64,000 nt of DNA from Hymenopus coronatus (GCA_030762935.1 CM060900.1:434086421-434150420), one strand, 5' to 3'. Positions 1-10,340 are shown, counted from the first letter of the stretch. Numbers and translations: made by a program. The notes: generated by a model from the letters alone, not told the origin.

Positions 1-262
1 GTGTAAAATCAGGTACCGTTAAAGTGGGGTGAGTTAGAACGTTGCGTAGGTCAAGAAACTCGTGGAAACAACGATGGAAAATCGTATGACCAAAAACACA
101 TGACGAAAGAATGATGGAAATATAGTGACATGGTGGTGGACGCCAACGGAATTGCGAAAAAAAAAGCTACCAATCAAATAGGACTCACTAAAAACGTCAC
201 GAGTCTTAACATTCGCAATAAGTACGGATCCGAAACTGGTTGTTCTTGACTTTTTGCTGTTT
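1..262. other. No recognised feature
   Basis: AT-rich sequence with no supported ORF, repeat match or RNA gene that I can see. It leads directly into a SINE B copy. Confidence 0.4.
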
Positions 263-490
263 AGTCGCCCTCCGTTGTGTAATGGTTACCATGCACACCC
301 GGCGGATTTTTTCGGGCGTAAAAATCCTTAGCATGGCTTCCTTCGGAAGGGCACCGTGTCATAGATTTACGGCACGTAAAAGAACCTCAAGCCTGATAGA
401 GAGGCCTCTGAGCGAAATTAATCGGTCGTTCACGCCCAACATAGAAATGGGACGCTGAGAACCACATCAGTTAAAGAGTGTCCATAAATA
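263..490 (+). repeat. tRNA-derived SINE, family B
   Basis: The head (CGCCCTCCGTTGTGTAATGG) resembles a tRNA A-box region. It is followed by a T-run, the motif CGGGCGTAAAA and the hairpin GGCTTCCTTCGGAAGG. The body and tail motif GGGACGCTGAGAACCAC ends in AAATAAAA. The same hairpin block recurs on the minus strand near 4426-4470, and the tail recurs near 2857-2902, so this is a dispersed family. The B-box part of the head seems to be deleted here. Confidence 0.65.
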
Positions 491-1010
491 AAACGGCTCC
501 AGCAGGGGCACACTTTTCTGGAAGTTTCAATCGGCGAAGCTATGTCCGAAAGAGACTAGAACCGCGTGAGAAGATGTGTATCTAAATTCTGATCCGTTCA
601 GCCGAGAGGCATTGTAATCAAGAACGGCAAAATTAGTGCGGTGTGAGTGAATTATAAGATTTTATGGTCGTCGAAGCAGGTCGCGCAGAAGGGAGAATAT
701 CGTTAGACAGCACGAAATCGCGTGTCCGGGTACGTGTTACAATCAAACCAGCCAATTCAGAGCTACAGGCAACGGAAGTAGACACCATTGTTTTATGATA
801 TTTGCATGTGGGGGTCATCGGTAAATAAATACGAAGAGTGCGAACAATACAATCTCATTGCGCCACTGAGATCTCCGATAAAATCCTCACCAGGATCAAA
901 ACCCATGCTCTACCGGTCCCATTTTCCCATTTATTGCCAAATCATTTACAAAGGGACCAAGAGCAGAACTTGAGATTAGCCGAGGCAGGAGATGGCACGA
1001 TGACTGGAAG
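491..1010. other. No recognised feature
   Basis: No coding or repeat signal was recognised. The short ORFs here are of chance length. The last 8 bases (ACTGGAAG, 1003-1010) are the left copy of the hAT target duplication. Confidence 0.4.
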
Positions 1011-1104
1011 CAGTGTTGCCAGGTTGTTGAAATGAAACATCCCTACCGAGATAATGAAATATCCCTATTTTTAATGAAATAAACCTACAATGATTTAAAA
1101 ATTA

Positions 1105-1500
1105 CAACAAAACATAATTTTAATTGTTTTCTCACAGAAACCGTGTATAGGACACGAATTGGATAGGTAGAGTCAGACTGAAAAATTCAATGACGTAGCT
1201 GGGATTTGAGCCACGGAACCTCCCGGTCTCTAGCCGGTCACTCTGCCACTGAGCTACCATGACAACGTACCGGCATGGCACTGAATTTCTCAATTAACTA
1301 GCATGTTGTTATCTCAAAATAATTTGAAATCAATTTGTGGTATACTGGGAAACATGCGAGTAAGTTGAGAGATTCAGTGATATGCCTGTATATTTCCATG
1401 ATAGTCAGTGGTAGAGCAACCGGCTAGAGCCGGGAGACCCGTGGTTCAAATTCCGGCTTTAGACATTGAATTTTTCAGTCTGACTCTACCTATCCAAAAA
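1105..1500. repeat. Palindromic tRNA-SINE (family A) nested in the hAT element
   Basis: A 32-bp perfect inverted repeat lies at 1161-1192 (GGATAGGTAGAGTCAGACTG...) and 1464-1495. The arms stay complementary further in, through a tRNA-like segment in each arm: GGTAGCTCAGTGGCAGAG on the minus strand, and AGTCAGTGGTAGAGCAACCG with GTGGTTCAAATTCC on the plus strand. They remain complementary toward a centre near 1328. Each arm resembles the family A copies at 24064-24800 and 46285-46375. The unit could be two SINEs inserted tail to tail, or a family that is palindromic by design, because the 24.5 kb copies also carry the inner non-tRNA part. Confidence 0.75.
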
Positions 1501-1700
1501 AAAAAAGTGGTTTCCTTTTCTATATTGAAGCATGTCCTTCAGCAGTGTCCGTTTGATGTCCTGAGGTAACTCCTTTTGCAAATCCTCTTTATCTAATGTA
1601 GTTTCTAAGAGGTTTAGTAACCCAGGAGAATCTAAATCAGAGTCCAGTTTATATATGCTGTCGTTAAATATCTTTAGAATTTCCGGTTACTGGATAGGTA

Positions 1701-1990
1701 CTACACACTTTATTTTGATCCCTCATGTCCAGTTTGATTCTCATTAAAGCTGATACCGTTGAAGAATTGAACCTACTTCTTTTCTTGGGTTTCATATATC
1801 CAACCATAAAGAAAACTCTCTACACGTCCGCATTTGCATGTAGGAAGGCTAAAACATTAAAGCTAAACCACCTTTGTTATTAAAAAGTACTTCGTCGTGG
1901 AAATTTTGAAGCTCATTTTCCTCCAGAATTGGATGGGTTCTAATCTCACTAAGTCATCTTTCTTATGCTCAGAAAATTAGTTGGGGATGT
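1701..1990 (-). pseudogene. hAT transposase C-terminal remnant
   Basis: Read on the minus strand from 1795 down to a stop at 1701-1703, one open frame contains MKPKKRSRFNSSTVSALMRI followed by KLDMRD. This matches the C-terminal hAT dimerisation domain (pattern ...KRNRL...TV.AL..IK...). Just upstream, with frameshifts, come a stretch like LALMF-PSY-CREFS (normally LALTVLSLPHSNADVERVFS) and an EPIQFW block near 1925-1940. The DDE catalytic part and the BED zinc finger are absent, so the gene is dead. The start cannot be defined. Confidence 0.8.
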
Positions 1991-2422
1991 TACTCCATTC
2001 ATCTTTCACTTTATTGAGATTTAATTTTGTTTTGAATCTCCCTGCTAAACTTCAAAACTGAATTTGAATATGTGACGAACTGTCCGATTTAATTTATTAT
2101 AAGGATTTTTCTGCCGCAACCCCTCAGACTTTTCATCAGGGATTCACCTTTCTACCACTGCATCACCATCTCAACGTGATTGTGTCATCTCGTGGTGTAA
2201 CAATAACCTCACCCTTACTCGAGTCATAAAATTAAAACAGTTGTTCAGCTAAACAATAATGGAGTTCTGCGACTGCCAATACTGCAACATTATTCATTTT
2301 AAGTAAAATTCATTTATTAACATAACCTTACGATTTCATTGATTTTACAAAAATATTCCTCAAACTCTACATGCTTGAAATATCCCCACAATAGGGAATT
2401 TACCCTACACCTGGCAACACTG

Positions 2423-2849
2423 CCTGGAAGAACCAACGCAGCACAACAGTGAGGCGACCGAGACTACAGGAATTACTGTGCTGTTGGTTAAAACAGAGAA
2501 ATATAACGAGAACCTAAAAATAAACTAAAGAACTGCCTAGCTATCTTTTATGGATTATCTGTTTTACAAATTGCCTTCCGAATGAAGCGAACTTTGTGGA
2601 CTATTCTTGGAAATTTAAAAATGGGTATGCCATTTTTATGTCAATATCTGAAGTAGGTAAATGGTATTTTAATCAAAATAGTTATTCCCATCTTGGGACA
2701 ATTAAAAACATGGAACATTTTTCCACGAAAATGATTAGTTTGGGTGAGGATTTTCTTTTAAATCTTCAAGTGCTATTTGGAAGACGTTTAACTTAATACA
2801 AAGTTTGGTATTTATCAAAAATATCGTTCTAGAGTTCGTTGTTTCCCAC
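2423..2849. other. No recognised feature
   Basis: AT-rich flank. The first 8 bases (CCTGGAAG) are the right copy of the hAT target duplication. The 66-codon ORF here shows no family resemblance. Confidence 0.4.
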
Positions 2850-2903
2850 ATAATATAATGGGACGCTAAGAACCGTAGCAGTTAAAGAGCGTCCATAAAT
2901 AAA
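2850..2903 (+). repeat. SINE B tail fragment
   Basis: AATGGGACGCTAAGAACC...GTCCATAAATAAAA closely matches the tail of the SINE B copy at about 443-490, with a few substitutions. The head is missing. Confidence 0.65.
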
Positions 2904-3197
2904 ATTCAGTTTAATTTTTCTCTATTCACGGACCCTTCTCTAAATTGCTTTTGTCATTTAATGGACCTCAAAACATATTTTCGGTATCTTGGCAAATAGC
3001 TTTTTTGGCTGAATGCAATATTTACTACCACACTAGCAGGTAGCAGAGAAATTCAGTTTAATTTTTCTCTATTCACGGACCCTTATCTAAATTGCTTTTG
3101 TCATTTAATGGACCTCAAAACATATTTTCGGTATCTTGGCAAATAGCTTTTTTGGCTGAATGCAATATTTACTACCACACTAGCAGGTAGCAGAGAA
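2904..3197 (+). repeat. 147-bp tandem duplication
   Basis: Two adjacent, nearly identical 147-bp units begin ATTCAGTTTAATTTTTCTCT at 2904 and 3051. I see one clear mismatch (CTTCTCTAAA versus CTTATCTAAA). The unit contains GGACCTCAAAACATATTTTC, which resembles the 3' part of family Q, so a family Q fragment may have been duplicated. The very low divergence suggests the duplication is recent. Confidence 0.85.
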
Positions 3198-3199
3198 AT

Positions 3200-3310
3200 T
3201 AAAATTGTCTGACAATTCTCGTTTTAGAGGCAATACAAAGTGTAGACATTCTCACCCGGAGGCCCCGGGTTCGATTCTGGGCTTGGGCGGGGAAGTTTTC
3301 TTTAATCAAA
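3200..3310 (+). repeat. Degenerate tRNA-like SINE head
   Basis: The segment CCCGGGTTCGATTCTGGGC is a good RNA polymerase III B box. It is followed by GGCGGGG and then an AT-rich body. The A box is poor. It is probably the relic of a tRNA-derived SINE rather than a tRNA gene, because no acceptor pairing is visible. Confidence 0.4.
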
Positions 3311-4425
3311 ATTATTCCCTATCCCCCATAGAGTCTGGAAGTATGAATGAGAGAGTAAATGTGCGTGTGTTTAGTAACATAAAATTAATGAACCTAATGT
3401 TCTGAACCTACAGTTTCACAAGTCAAAGCCCCCAATATGACCATTGATGTTAAAGAAGGGGGTATACAAATGAAACAATAAAAAAAATGTAGATATTGTC
3501 GTTAGAACATAAATGCCATATTTTCATTTTGGGAGACTGCACAACTATCTTAATTTACGTGCTGGCTTGTATTCATTACATATATGCTCTCAATATATTT
3601 GTTAAGAGTCATAGATATTTCTTGTAAATAAATGTCAAACCCAGTTTTATTCTGCTTCAGAAGAGAGAAAAAAAAACTTGTTTTAAGTATTTAGATACGC
3701 ATACAGTTACTATGTTTGCGAGGTGCACTGGAATCCATTTGAGTCCAATTTACGTATTCAATGTGATTCGAATTATGTATTTATCTGGAACTGAATTCCA
3801 AATCTAATCTTGATAGAGAATAATATCGAATTCTGGTATACAAATGATGATCGTATTCAAATATTATAAGTGGAATTCAAGTCATATAACCAATAGTCTA
3901 ATTTTTGCTATGCTTTGATAATTAAATGATTTATACTCTGCGGGTTGTAATTTAAATGCTTCTACGCAAGGCCCCGGTAAAAGAGAGCAGAATTAAAACC
4001 TGTCTCAGTTTACATGTACGCACATATAGTAATCAATATGGAAAATATATTCAAATTAATTTTACTACAGCAAGTAACACAGAATTAAATACTATTTCTT
4101 TATTACTAAGACTTCCACAAATTCTCTCTGGAATTCAAAATCCCCATCCTGTTACTGACAATCAGCTATTTAGTAAAAAAAACGACTTCATTTATTGGAA
4201 GTTTAGTAGTGGAGTTAAAACTATGGAATTTCGGCTTACCGCACCACTGCTCTAAAGAATTGAGTCGTCATGCCATCACACTGGTACAACGTTTAATTCC
4301 CCAAATTGTATGTATTTACTTCCTAGCAATTGTTACATATATTATAAATAACAAATATGCTTTAGCACCGCATCTGAATGAGATATTCGCGGAAATCTAC
4401 GATACGGGACAAACAGCTGTATTTC
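3311..4425. other. AT-rich, possible MITE fragment at 3710-3900
   Basis: There is no gene signal. The segment CCATTTGAGTCCAATTTACG near 3737 resembles the TIR-proximal part of the short element at 21893-22428, so an old copy may lie here. The 99- and 79-codon ORFs overlap in different frames, with no recognisable product. Confidence 0.3.
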
Positions 4426-4548
4426 CCTTCCGAAGGAAGCCATTCTAAGAATTTTACGCCCGAAAAAAAAAACATCGCCCTCCTCCGGATTTGAACCCGT
4501 GACCTTGGTAACCAGAAGCTAACACGTTGCCCCTAGACCACGGAGGAC
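4426..4548 (-). repeat. tRNA-derived SINE, family B, with full tRNA-like head
   Basis: On the minus strand the head reads GTCCTCCGTGGTCTAGGGG, with a B box CACGGGTTCAAATCC and a closing GGAGGGC that can pair with GTCCTCC (one G-U pair). The T-stem and anticodon stem have mismatches, so it is not a functional tRNA. A T-run, CGGGCGTAAAA and the GGCTTCCTTCGGAAGG hairpin follow, as in the copy at 263-490. Confidence 0.65.
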
Positions 4549-4874
4549 GACATGTCATATTAGCTTACACTCCTGCAGCTAGGAAGTGTATTGTAAAATA
4601 GGTGCACTTGGAACTAACGAAAACCACTTAAGAGCATTTTGTTGAGTTACAAAACTGGTGCATAATGTAGAATACTATTGATTTTTAATTTCGGAAGTGT
4701 ATTAAATGTTCAATGTTTGCAATATAGGTGCATTGGAACAATTAGAGCGCTATTTGTGATGCGTATGTGTCACACAAATGTTTTCCAAACACATTTCATG
4801 AGACCAGAGGAGACACTTTATACAACTGTGCACACTCTTGTAGGGCTGTGAATAAAACCTTCTTCTTAATTTTT
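4549..4874. other. No recognised feature
   Basis: AT-rich spacer between a SINE B copy and the pogo-type remnant, with nothing supported. Confidence 0.35.
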
Positions 4875-6441
4875 TGGCGTCTGGAGCTTCTTTTTTGTTC
4901 TGATATTCTTGGTTTGCTTTAAGTTAGCTTTCTACTCCTATATTCTGTTTCTTTAGACAAATGTTTCTGTCGTTTTGCTTTTGTCTTTAGAATGGAGGCA
5001 TAAGGAGAGAAGTTATTATAGGCATTATTTGCTTTTCCCCCTCTGGTTGAGATGGATTTCTTCGAAAGTCAAGGTGGTGGGTTTGGTTGAAAGGGCGATA
5101 AAAGTGAGGACTCTGACATGCCTTCTGCTACTCTAGAAGATATGGAGCACTGATAGTTGACGAGTGTCGTGATGAAGATGAACTGCTTGCTAATGGAACG
5201 GATGATGACGGGAAAAATGAGGGATGATTAATCTGTGGATCGTCAGGAATTGATCCTTCAATGAAGTCCTGTGGACTAAATGTATCTGGATGAAATGGAA
5301 GAATACCTGTTTTCTTGAAGCCATTTAAAGCCATCTCGGTCTTAGCGGAGCTTACATATACTCTGCCCATTAATTCACACATTTAATATACCGTTAGTTG
5401 TGGGAAAGGATGAGCTGCAAACAAATTTCAATTTCAGTACTGTAATAGCCCTTGAACGGTTTCAGAAAAGCAAAGTCAATGAGTTGCAGTCGGTGGGAGA
5501 TAAGCGGTGGAATGCATATTATGGCGACACCCTTTTTCCTTGCGAGGTTGATGGCATCTTATGTTGTGGCTGTGTGAATAGTGGTCATCGAATATCAAGA
5601 CGACCAGTATCTATGGAAGAGGGGATGGAGACATTTGAGTAGAAGTATTTCAGTCATTCAGTGAACATGGGGTTTGTACCCATCCAGATGTATGACAAGC
5701 TGCTTTGGTACCTGGAGGAGCTTAATCAAAGAGCTCTGCTTTCATATTTTTTCTGGGGAAAAACACCAGTGGAGAGCAAAATGGCCTGCAGCACTCTTAC
5801 ATATAACGATGGTTACAAACTTTCCCCTTTCTGCTGAAGACAACTTCGCTACCTGCTTCTTGCCTTTCAGACTAGTGATCTTGGAGCGTGTGCCCTGAAC
5901 AACTGTCAAGCCCATTTCTCATCATTATCCACTCGGGATGCATTAAATAACATATGTTCTAATTCTGGTTTCAGAATCCAAAAAAAGAAAGAAAAAAAAT
6001 ACGTACACGCTTTTTTAATTAAAGCCCTTAGCTCTGGAGAGGAAGACATTTTGTGGAGCTCGAAAGAGCAGTTCATAGTGCCTTTTCATAAAATACCTGT
6101 GCCATTTCCATCCGCCCCTCCGTCATACCTTGACTGGAATCAAAAGGACGTATACACACATATACAATATATAAAATATATCGGTCTGATATCTAAAATA
6201 GCGTTCATCCATAATTCTACAATAGAATCCAGTTCGGTTTTTAAATGTACACCAAGAGCGGATTTTCTTCCAAATTTTGTGTTAAAATTATCTATGGTTT
6301 TTTTATGTGATTTACATAATTTTCCAGTGTGGGACAAGGTACCCCATAAAATTTCGTTGCTTTTGAAAATTCCATTTGCTTCTCTTTGACGACTTCCACT
6401 GCTTTTCTCATTGCTTCTTCTGACCAGCTCTTCCTGTTCCC
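4875..6441 (-). pseudogene. Pogo/Tigger-type DDE transposase, broken
   Basis: Reading the minus strand from 6441 downward gives NRKSWSEEAMRKAVEVV and KATKFYGVPCPTLENYV, which is a pipsqueak/pogo-type helix-turn-helix. After a stop and frameshift comes GRKSALGVHLKTELD, the usual segment before the core. From about 5918 down come MGLTVVQGTRSK, SAERGKFVTIVICKSAAG (the 'SAERGK.VT...C.SAAG' strand of DDE_1), SGWVQT and LIFDDHYSHSHN (usually LDNHxSH). These are followed by GVAIICIPPLISHRLQLIDF, KPFKGYY and an 84-codon open stretch with GFKKTGILPFHPDTFSPQDF. A basic C-tail runs to about 4880. The segment that should hold the first catalytic Asp is missing between about 6140 and 5920, and there are several frameshifts, so it is inactive. 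I saw no clear TIRs. Confidence 0.85.
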
Positions 6442-8329
6442 TGCAAAAACGCTTAAAAAGAACGCTTATCTTAAAAACGCTTTAAGATAAGTAAAATATT
6501 AAATTTGTCATCTAATGTGGAGACTACTCCTAGTTTCCGATATCCGAAATTGAGGTACCCGATGGTATCCGAAATTAGGAATTGTGACTTAAGATCTTAC
6601 CTTAAACTCAAGAAATCACTCAACAGAACGATTTTCAAAAACTCACAACGTGAAAAACATAAGGGAACGCTACTTAACTGTAACGAAGTGGACAATGGCA
6701 AGAAGTTCGATGTGTTCAACTGACACTTCCTCTTTCTTCTTAACATGATTTCCAATTTGAGTGCAGCAGCTCACGGAGCAGAAAAGACTTCATCTGAAAT
6801 TGGCCACCTAAGCGAAATAGAGCACCCTTACCTTAAATGCATTTAATCGCTTATAAATATTGAAGTATTTTAGATTATCAAGGATTCAAACCCACATAAA
6901 AATATGTTTGAGTAATCTATCTTAAATAAGCGTGTTCAAAATCTCCGTTGTACAATCAAACATATATTTTTAATATTATGATTGCTTCTCACATCAGATC
7001 GAGTAAACCAGCTTGACTTTATTTGTCAGTTCAATTTTATGCTATTTAGAGGAAAACATTTTGGAGTTGTTTGTCCTGAAGCTTCGAGGTGGTCTTCAGT
7101 CTTGCGTGAAACAGCACGCCAAAAAAAAACCACTTCTTTTTCCTCCCCATGGGAACAGCAGAATGCAAAAGTTAAAATTACCTAAAGGAATGTCCAACAA
7201 TTAAGATTTTTTGTGTAAGCACTGAAGGATCTGCGGTTCACTAAAATATTGCATACTCCTTTTACAGAATAGTTCCAGAACTTAACCAAAAACCTCAGGT
7301 TGAACAAACATTCATCTTCTTCAACAAACATAACTTAAAAACAATATTACTCTCTAAATATACGTGTAGGTATCATTCCTCCCCATTTTCATACCTGAAG
7401 GGTTACTTCATAATACATTGGTTTAGAATTTGAAAGGAATTTTACAAATCAAAATTGCAAGGGTACACAACGGTGGTATTTCTTAATTCTAAATCTATCA
7501 ATATATGTTTTTGAAATTTATATTGCGAGTAACACACTAAATTATAGCTTGAGTACATTTTTTCATTGTAATATATCAAGTAGTTTTCAAAATGTTAATT
7601 ATTTTATGGTCAACAGAATGATCCATTCGATGTAAAAAATAAAGCTTCGCTAATACATACATTTGTTTTTACTAACAAACAGTAGGAGTATAATGTTGGA
7701 AACAACCTTTTTATAGATTTGTAGATTTTAAGAAATGAGGAATAACATTTTTCATTAATATATATTTCAATTAAAATTCCTCCAATGATAACCGACAAAG
7801 AAAATATACATCCAACATTTGTATATTTAATAGTTTTAGATGTATTTCCACAATCTACATGATGTGAAGGAAATTCAACAAGGCCTGCATCACGGAGTAT
7901 TTTGTGTACGTAATAATTTAGGAAGAAGCGAAAAAAACAGCTTCGAAATTCTCAAGGGCTCTCTGACCTTGTGTGCAGGCACATTTAAAAACTCGTGTAA
8001 TATTATTTCTAAACGCTAGTAATAGACACCAAGTACAGAATGTAATACTAGGTGTTTCATTCTAAAAAAAGGGGAGTAGTTGTGTCAGGGTATGATACCA
8101 AACTCATTTGTGAGGCATTTGTGTTGCTGATACTATTTATAAACTTTACGTTTTTCTAAAACTTCCAATGCAACTGAGTATTGCACAAATATTACAGTGT
8201 GCCCCACTCGCTACCGAACCCGGGATTTGTTTTAATATTTACAATTCGATTGCAATGAAAGTAGTGCAACTTGGTGTTTCAACAATGCGCCTATCCGCTA
8301 GCTTATAGGTTAATTGTTGCGTTGCATGA
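6442..8329. other. No recognised gene; AT-rich
   Basis: No ORF with family resemblance. Short inverted patches exist (e.g. CTTATCTTAAAAACGCTTTAAGATAAG near 6465). Parts of 7300-7800 are very AT-rich. Old repeat material is likely but not identifiable by eye. Confidence 0.35.
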
Positions 8330-8334
8330 TTGCG

Positions 8335-9320
8335 TGTATAAGCATTGATTGTCGATTGTGTTTATTCGTGTAATGGAGAACAGACTCAGATCGTAGAAAG
8401 ACAAACAGTGCAGTTTAAATGAATCGGGATACTTTAGACGGACCCTGTTCATTATTCACATGCATTGGAAGACAGACTAAATATAGGCATGTCAAGAGCA
8501 GTTCGCAGGGAGATTTGAAGAAACCGATATACAGCAAGTAATTCCACCATTTGGGCCTTATCAGGCAACTTGAAACACATAGGACTTTACTGGAGAGACA
8601 TTCAGGACAAATGCCGCAGTAAACCATCGAGAGCTACTGGTGTCTCTCTCTAAATCACTCGACGACAGTGTTTTTTTAAACGCATATTGGCCTTCAAGCG
8701 TAACCTAATTGGCCATCAGGGGAAAGAGTACAACTTACATAGAACAGAAACACACAACACTAAACATATATGCCTATAGCGGGATTCGAACCCGCTGACT
8801 CGCCGACTTCTCAAGAAACAGGAATGTCCACTTGTCAACGTGTTGCAAAAAGCGAATCTTCACGCTTACCATTTCACTGTGGTGCACGAAGTAAAAGAAA
8901 CTGAAAAAGCAAAACGAGTACCTTACTGTCAAATATTTCAAACATTTCTTCAAAATAATCCGACCATTCTGGACTACACTTGGATCACGGAGGAGAAGTG
9001 CTTTCACCTGTCATAAACAAGTGAAAACCCCTATGATACACGAAGTGCCCCTTCATTCAGAAAAGGTTGGTGTATGGTGTGCAATGTTTCGACGGCGATT
9101 AATGGGTCCTCTTCTTCAACACAACCATCGCAGCAAAAGAATTCCTTGAAATATTCAATACGTTTGTAAGCTAGACGACGGGGAACTCTCCATGGGATAT
9201 TTCCACCAAGACGATGCGATATACCACACATCAATCGTCAGCATGGCTAAAGTTCAGTCATTTTCCGGCGACCGCCAAAGGGCTTTAGCTGCCGCGCTCG
9301 CCCGACCTCTCATCTTCTGA
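8335..9320 (+). pseudogene. Mariner-type (IS630/Tc1) transposase, broken
   Basis: Three frame-shifted blocks in the right order match insect mariner-like transposases. Block 1 (8945-9015) is NPTILDYTWITEEKCFHLS, normally ...W.SDEAWFHLSG; the catalytic Asp position reads Glu. Block 2 (9033-9136) is HEVPLHSEKVGVWCAMF...LMGPL, normally PLHSEKVGVWCA..., followed by GPIFF. Block 3 (9160-9320) is GYFHQDDAIYHTSIVSM, normally FQQDGATCHTA..SM, then SFSGDRQ; the last RSPDLTP-type motif is degraded to ARPLIF and ends in a stop. The region 8335-8740 may be the decayed N-terminal helix-turn-helix part; the AVRREI and SLSKSLDDSV patches fit weakly. A tRNA-like insertion near 8766-8835 interrupts it. Confidence 0.8.
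8766..8835 (-). repeat. tRNA-like fragment inside the mariner remnant
   Basis: The minus strand contains GCGGGTTCGAATCCCGCTAT, a perfect B box in a T-arm-like hairpin. It is preceded by GAAGTCGGCGAGTCA. The rest of a tRNA cloverleaf is not evident. It splits the mariner-type coding remnant, so it is probably a 5'-truncated SINE insertion. Confidence 0.4.
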
Positions 9321-9352
9321 TATTTTATTTATTTACTTTCTTATTTGTGGGG

Positions 9353-9726
9353 AGGCGACACCGTGGCCGAGTGGTTAGACCACTCGCCTCAGGCCCGGGT
9401 TCGATCCTAAGCGCCCGCATGTGGGATTTGTGGTGAACGGAGCGGCATATGGACGGGTTTCTCCGGGGTGCTCTGGTTTCTCCCGCCACTCATTCCACCA
9501 ATTACTCCATCCTTACCTTCCTCTCGCCCATTTCACTTGCATTTCATATCATCCACTTCCTCATGCTCACTCCCGGCTATGGGCCGACCTCTCGTTCCAG
9601 ATTATCCACTCTGTAGTTTAGTGATGCTGGATCCGCGAATGGCTTCTGACCTCTAGGCATCTGTTTGTAAGTCCTAGGGGGTATCAGTACCAAATACGGG
9701 GAGGGTAAACCAACTACGAAAAAAAA
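9353..9726 (+). repeat. tRNA-derived SINE, family C (long form)
   Basis: The head GGCGACACCGTGGCCGAGTG with TTAGACCACTCGCCT resembles a Ser/Leu-type tRNA A-box arm, and the B box CCCGGGTTCGATCC follows. The body includes ATGTGGGATTTGTGGTGAAC, ATTCCACCAATTACTCCATC and a polypyrimidine-rich stretch. The tail is CTAGGGGGTATCAGTACC, then ACGGGGAGGGTAAAC, ACTACG and an A-run. Sister copies are at 26814-27161 (+), 52704-53004 (-) and 63748-64000 (-). Confidence 0.85.
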
Positions 9727-10189
9727 TTGTTGGGACATCTGGAAGCCACGAAGAATAGACGCTCTGAAAGAAAACATCACCACAGAGATCCGGCAATAAA
9801 CTAGAATACTGCAGCGAAATTTCAACCACGTTAGTGAAGTTTTTATCGAACATGTGTTTAGCATTCATTTTTATGGTGGCATGTGCCTAAATGTCTAAGA
9901 AAAGGATGTGTCTCATTCACACGACTTTCACGCTGTATAAGGGGGGAGCTCCCTATATACTAGACTTAAAAATTCATTTTGTTCCACGAAATAGTTGAAT
10001 GCTGACAGCACGTCAATAAGGACGAAAATATCAAATAATTCAAACTATAGGTAACAACCAAAAGCTCAGAAACAGCTGATCCCACTGGATTTGTTTGTTT
10101 GTTTTGGTTTTTTGTAATATCTAAGTTTTTCAGTTTTGAGAAATGAAAGGTTAACAAAAGTATTTATTCGACATTTACTTTTTAAGTTA
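9727..10189. other. No recognised feature
   Basis: No gene or repeat call. The short minus-strand ORFs over the SINE C tail are shadows of the SINE. Confidence 0.35.
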
Positions 10190-10340
10190 TGCTGTTCACA
10201 GACACATACACGATGTGCGAACGATTTAAGGGCTCAAAACATGTATTTCCGGTGAAATCTCGGTATCAAAATTTTGGGTGGAATACAATATCTTCTCTAT
10301 TTCCTATGCACATTTTACATACGTACTAGAGAAAGTAAAA
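10190..10340 (+). repeat. Family Q dispersed repeat, 3' end fragment
   Basis: It carries the family's 3' signature: AAAACATGTATTTCCGGTGA, then AATCTCGGTATC, GGGTGGAATACAATA and the end ACGTACTAGAGAAAGTAAAA. The 5' three-quarters of the unit are missing. Confidence 0.8.

Larger units (their letters stand above)
1011..2422 (-). mobile_element. hAT-superfamily transposon, defective, with TIRs and target duplication
   Basis: Both ends carry the same 14-bp terminal inverted repeat, CAGTGTTGCCAGGT, at 1011-1024 and as its complement at 2409-2422. The flanking octamers are ACTGGAAG (1003-1010) and CCTGGAAG (2423-2430), which match at 7 of 8 positions. An 8-bp duplication and a CAGNG start are hallmarks of the hAT superfamily. 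Inside, the minus strand keeps a recognisable C-terminal hAT dimerisation segment (see 1701-1990). At 1412 bp the element is too short for a full transposase, so most of the coding region is missing, and a palindromic tRNA-like repeat sits inside it. The superfamily assignment rests on three independent signs: termini, duplication length and coding remnant. Confidence 0.88.

Noticed and set aside
4470..4548. tRNA gene on the minus strand
   Set aside because: Acceptor stem and B box are good, but the T-stem and anticodon stem contain mismatches and it continues into a SINE B body with a T-run and hairpin. A SINE head explains it.
9360..9420. tRNA-Leu/Ser-like gene
   Set aside because: Continues into the SINE C body found in at least eight other places, so it is a SINE head.
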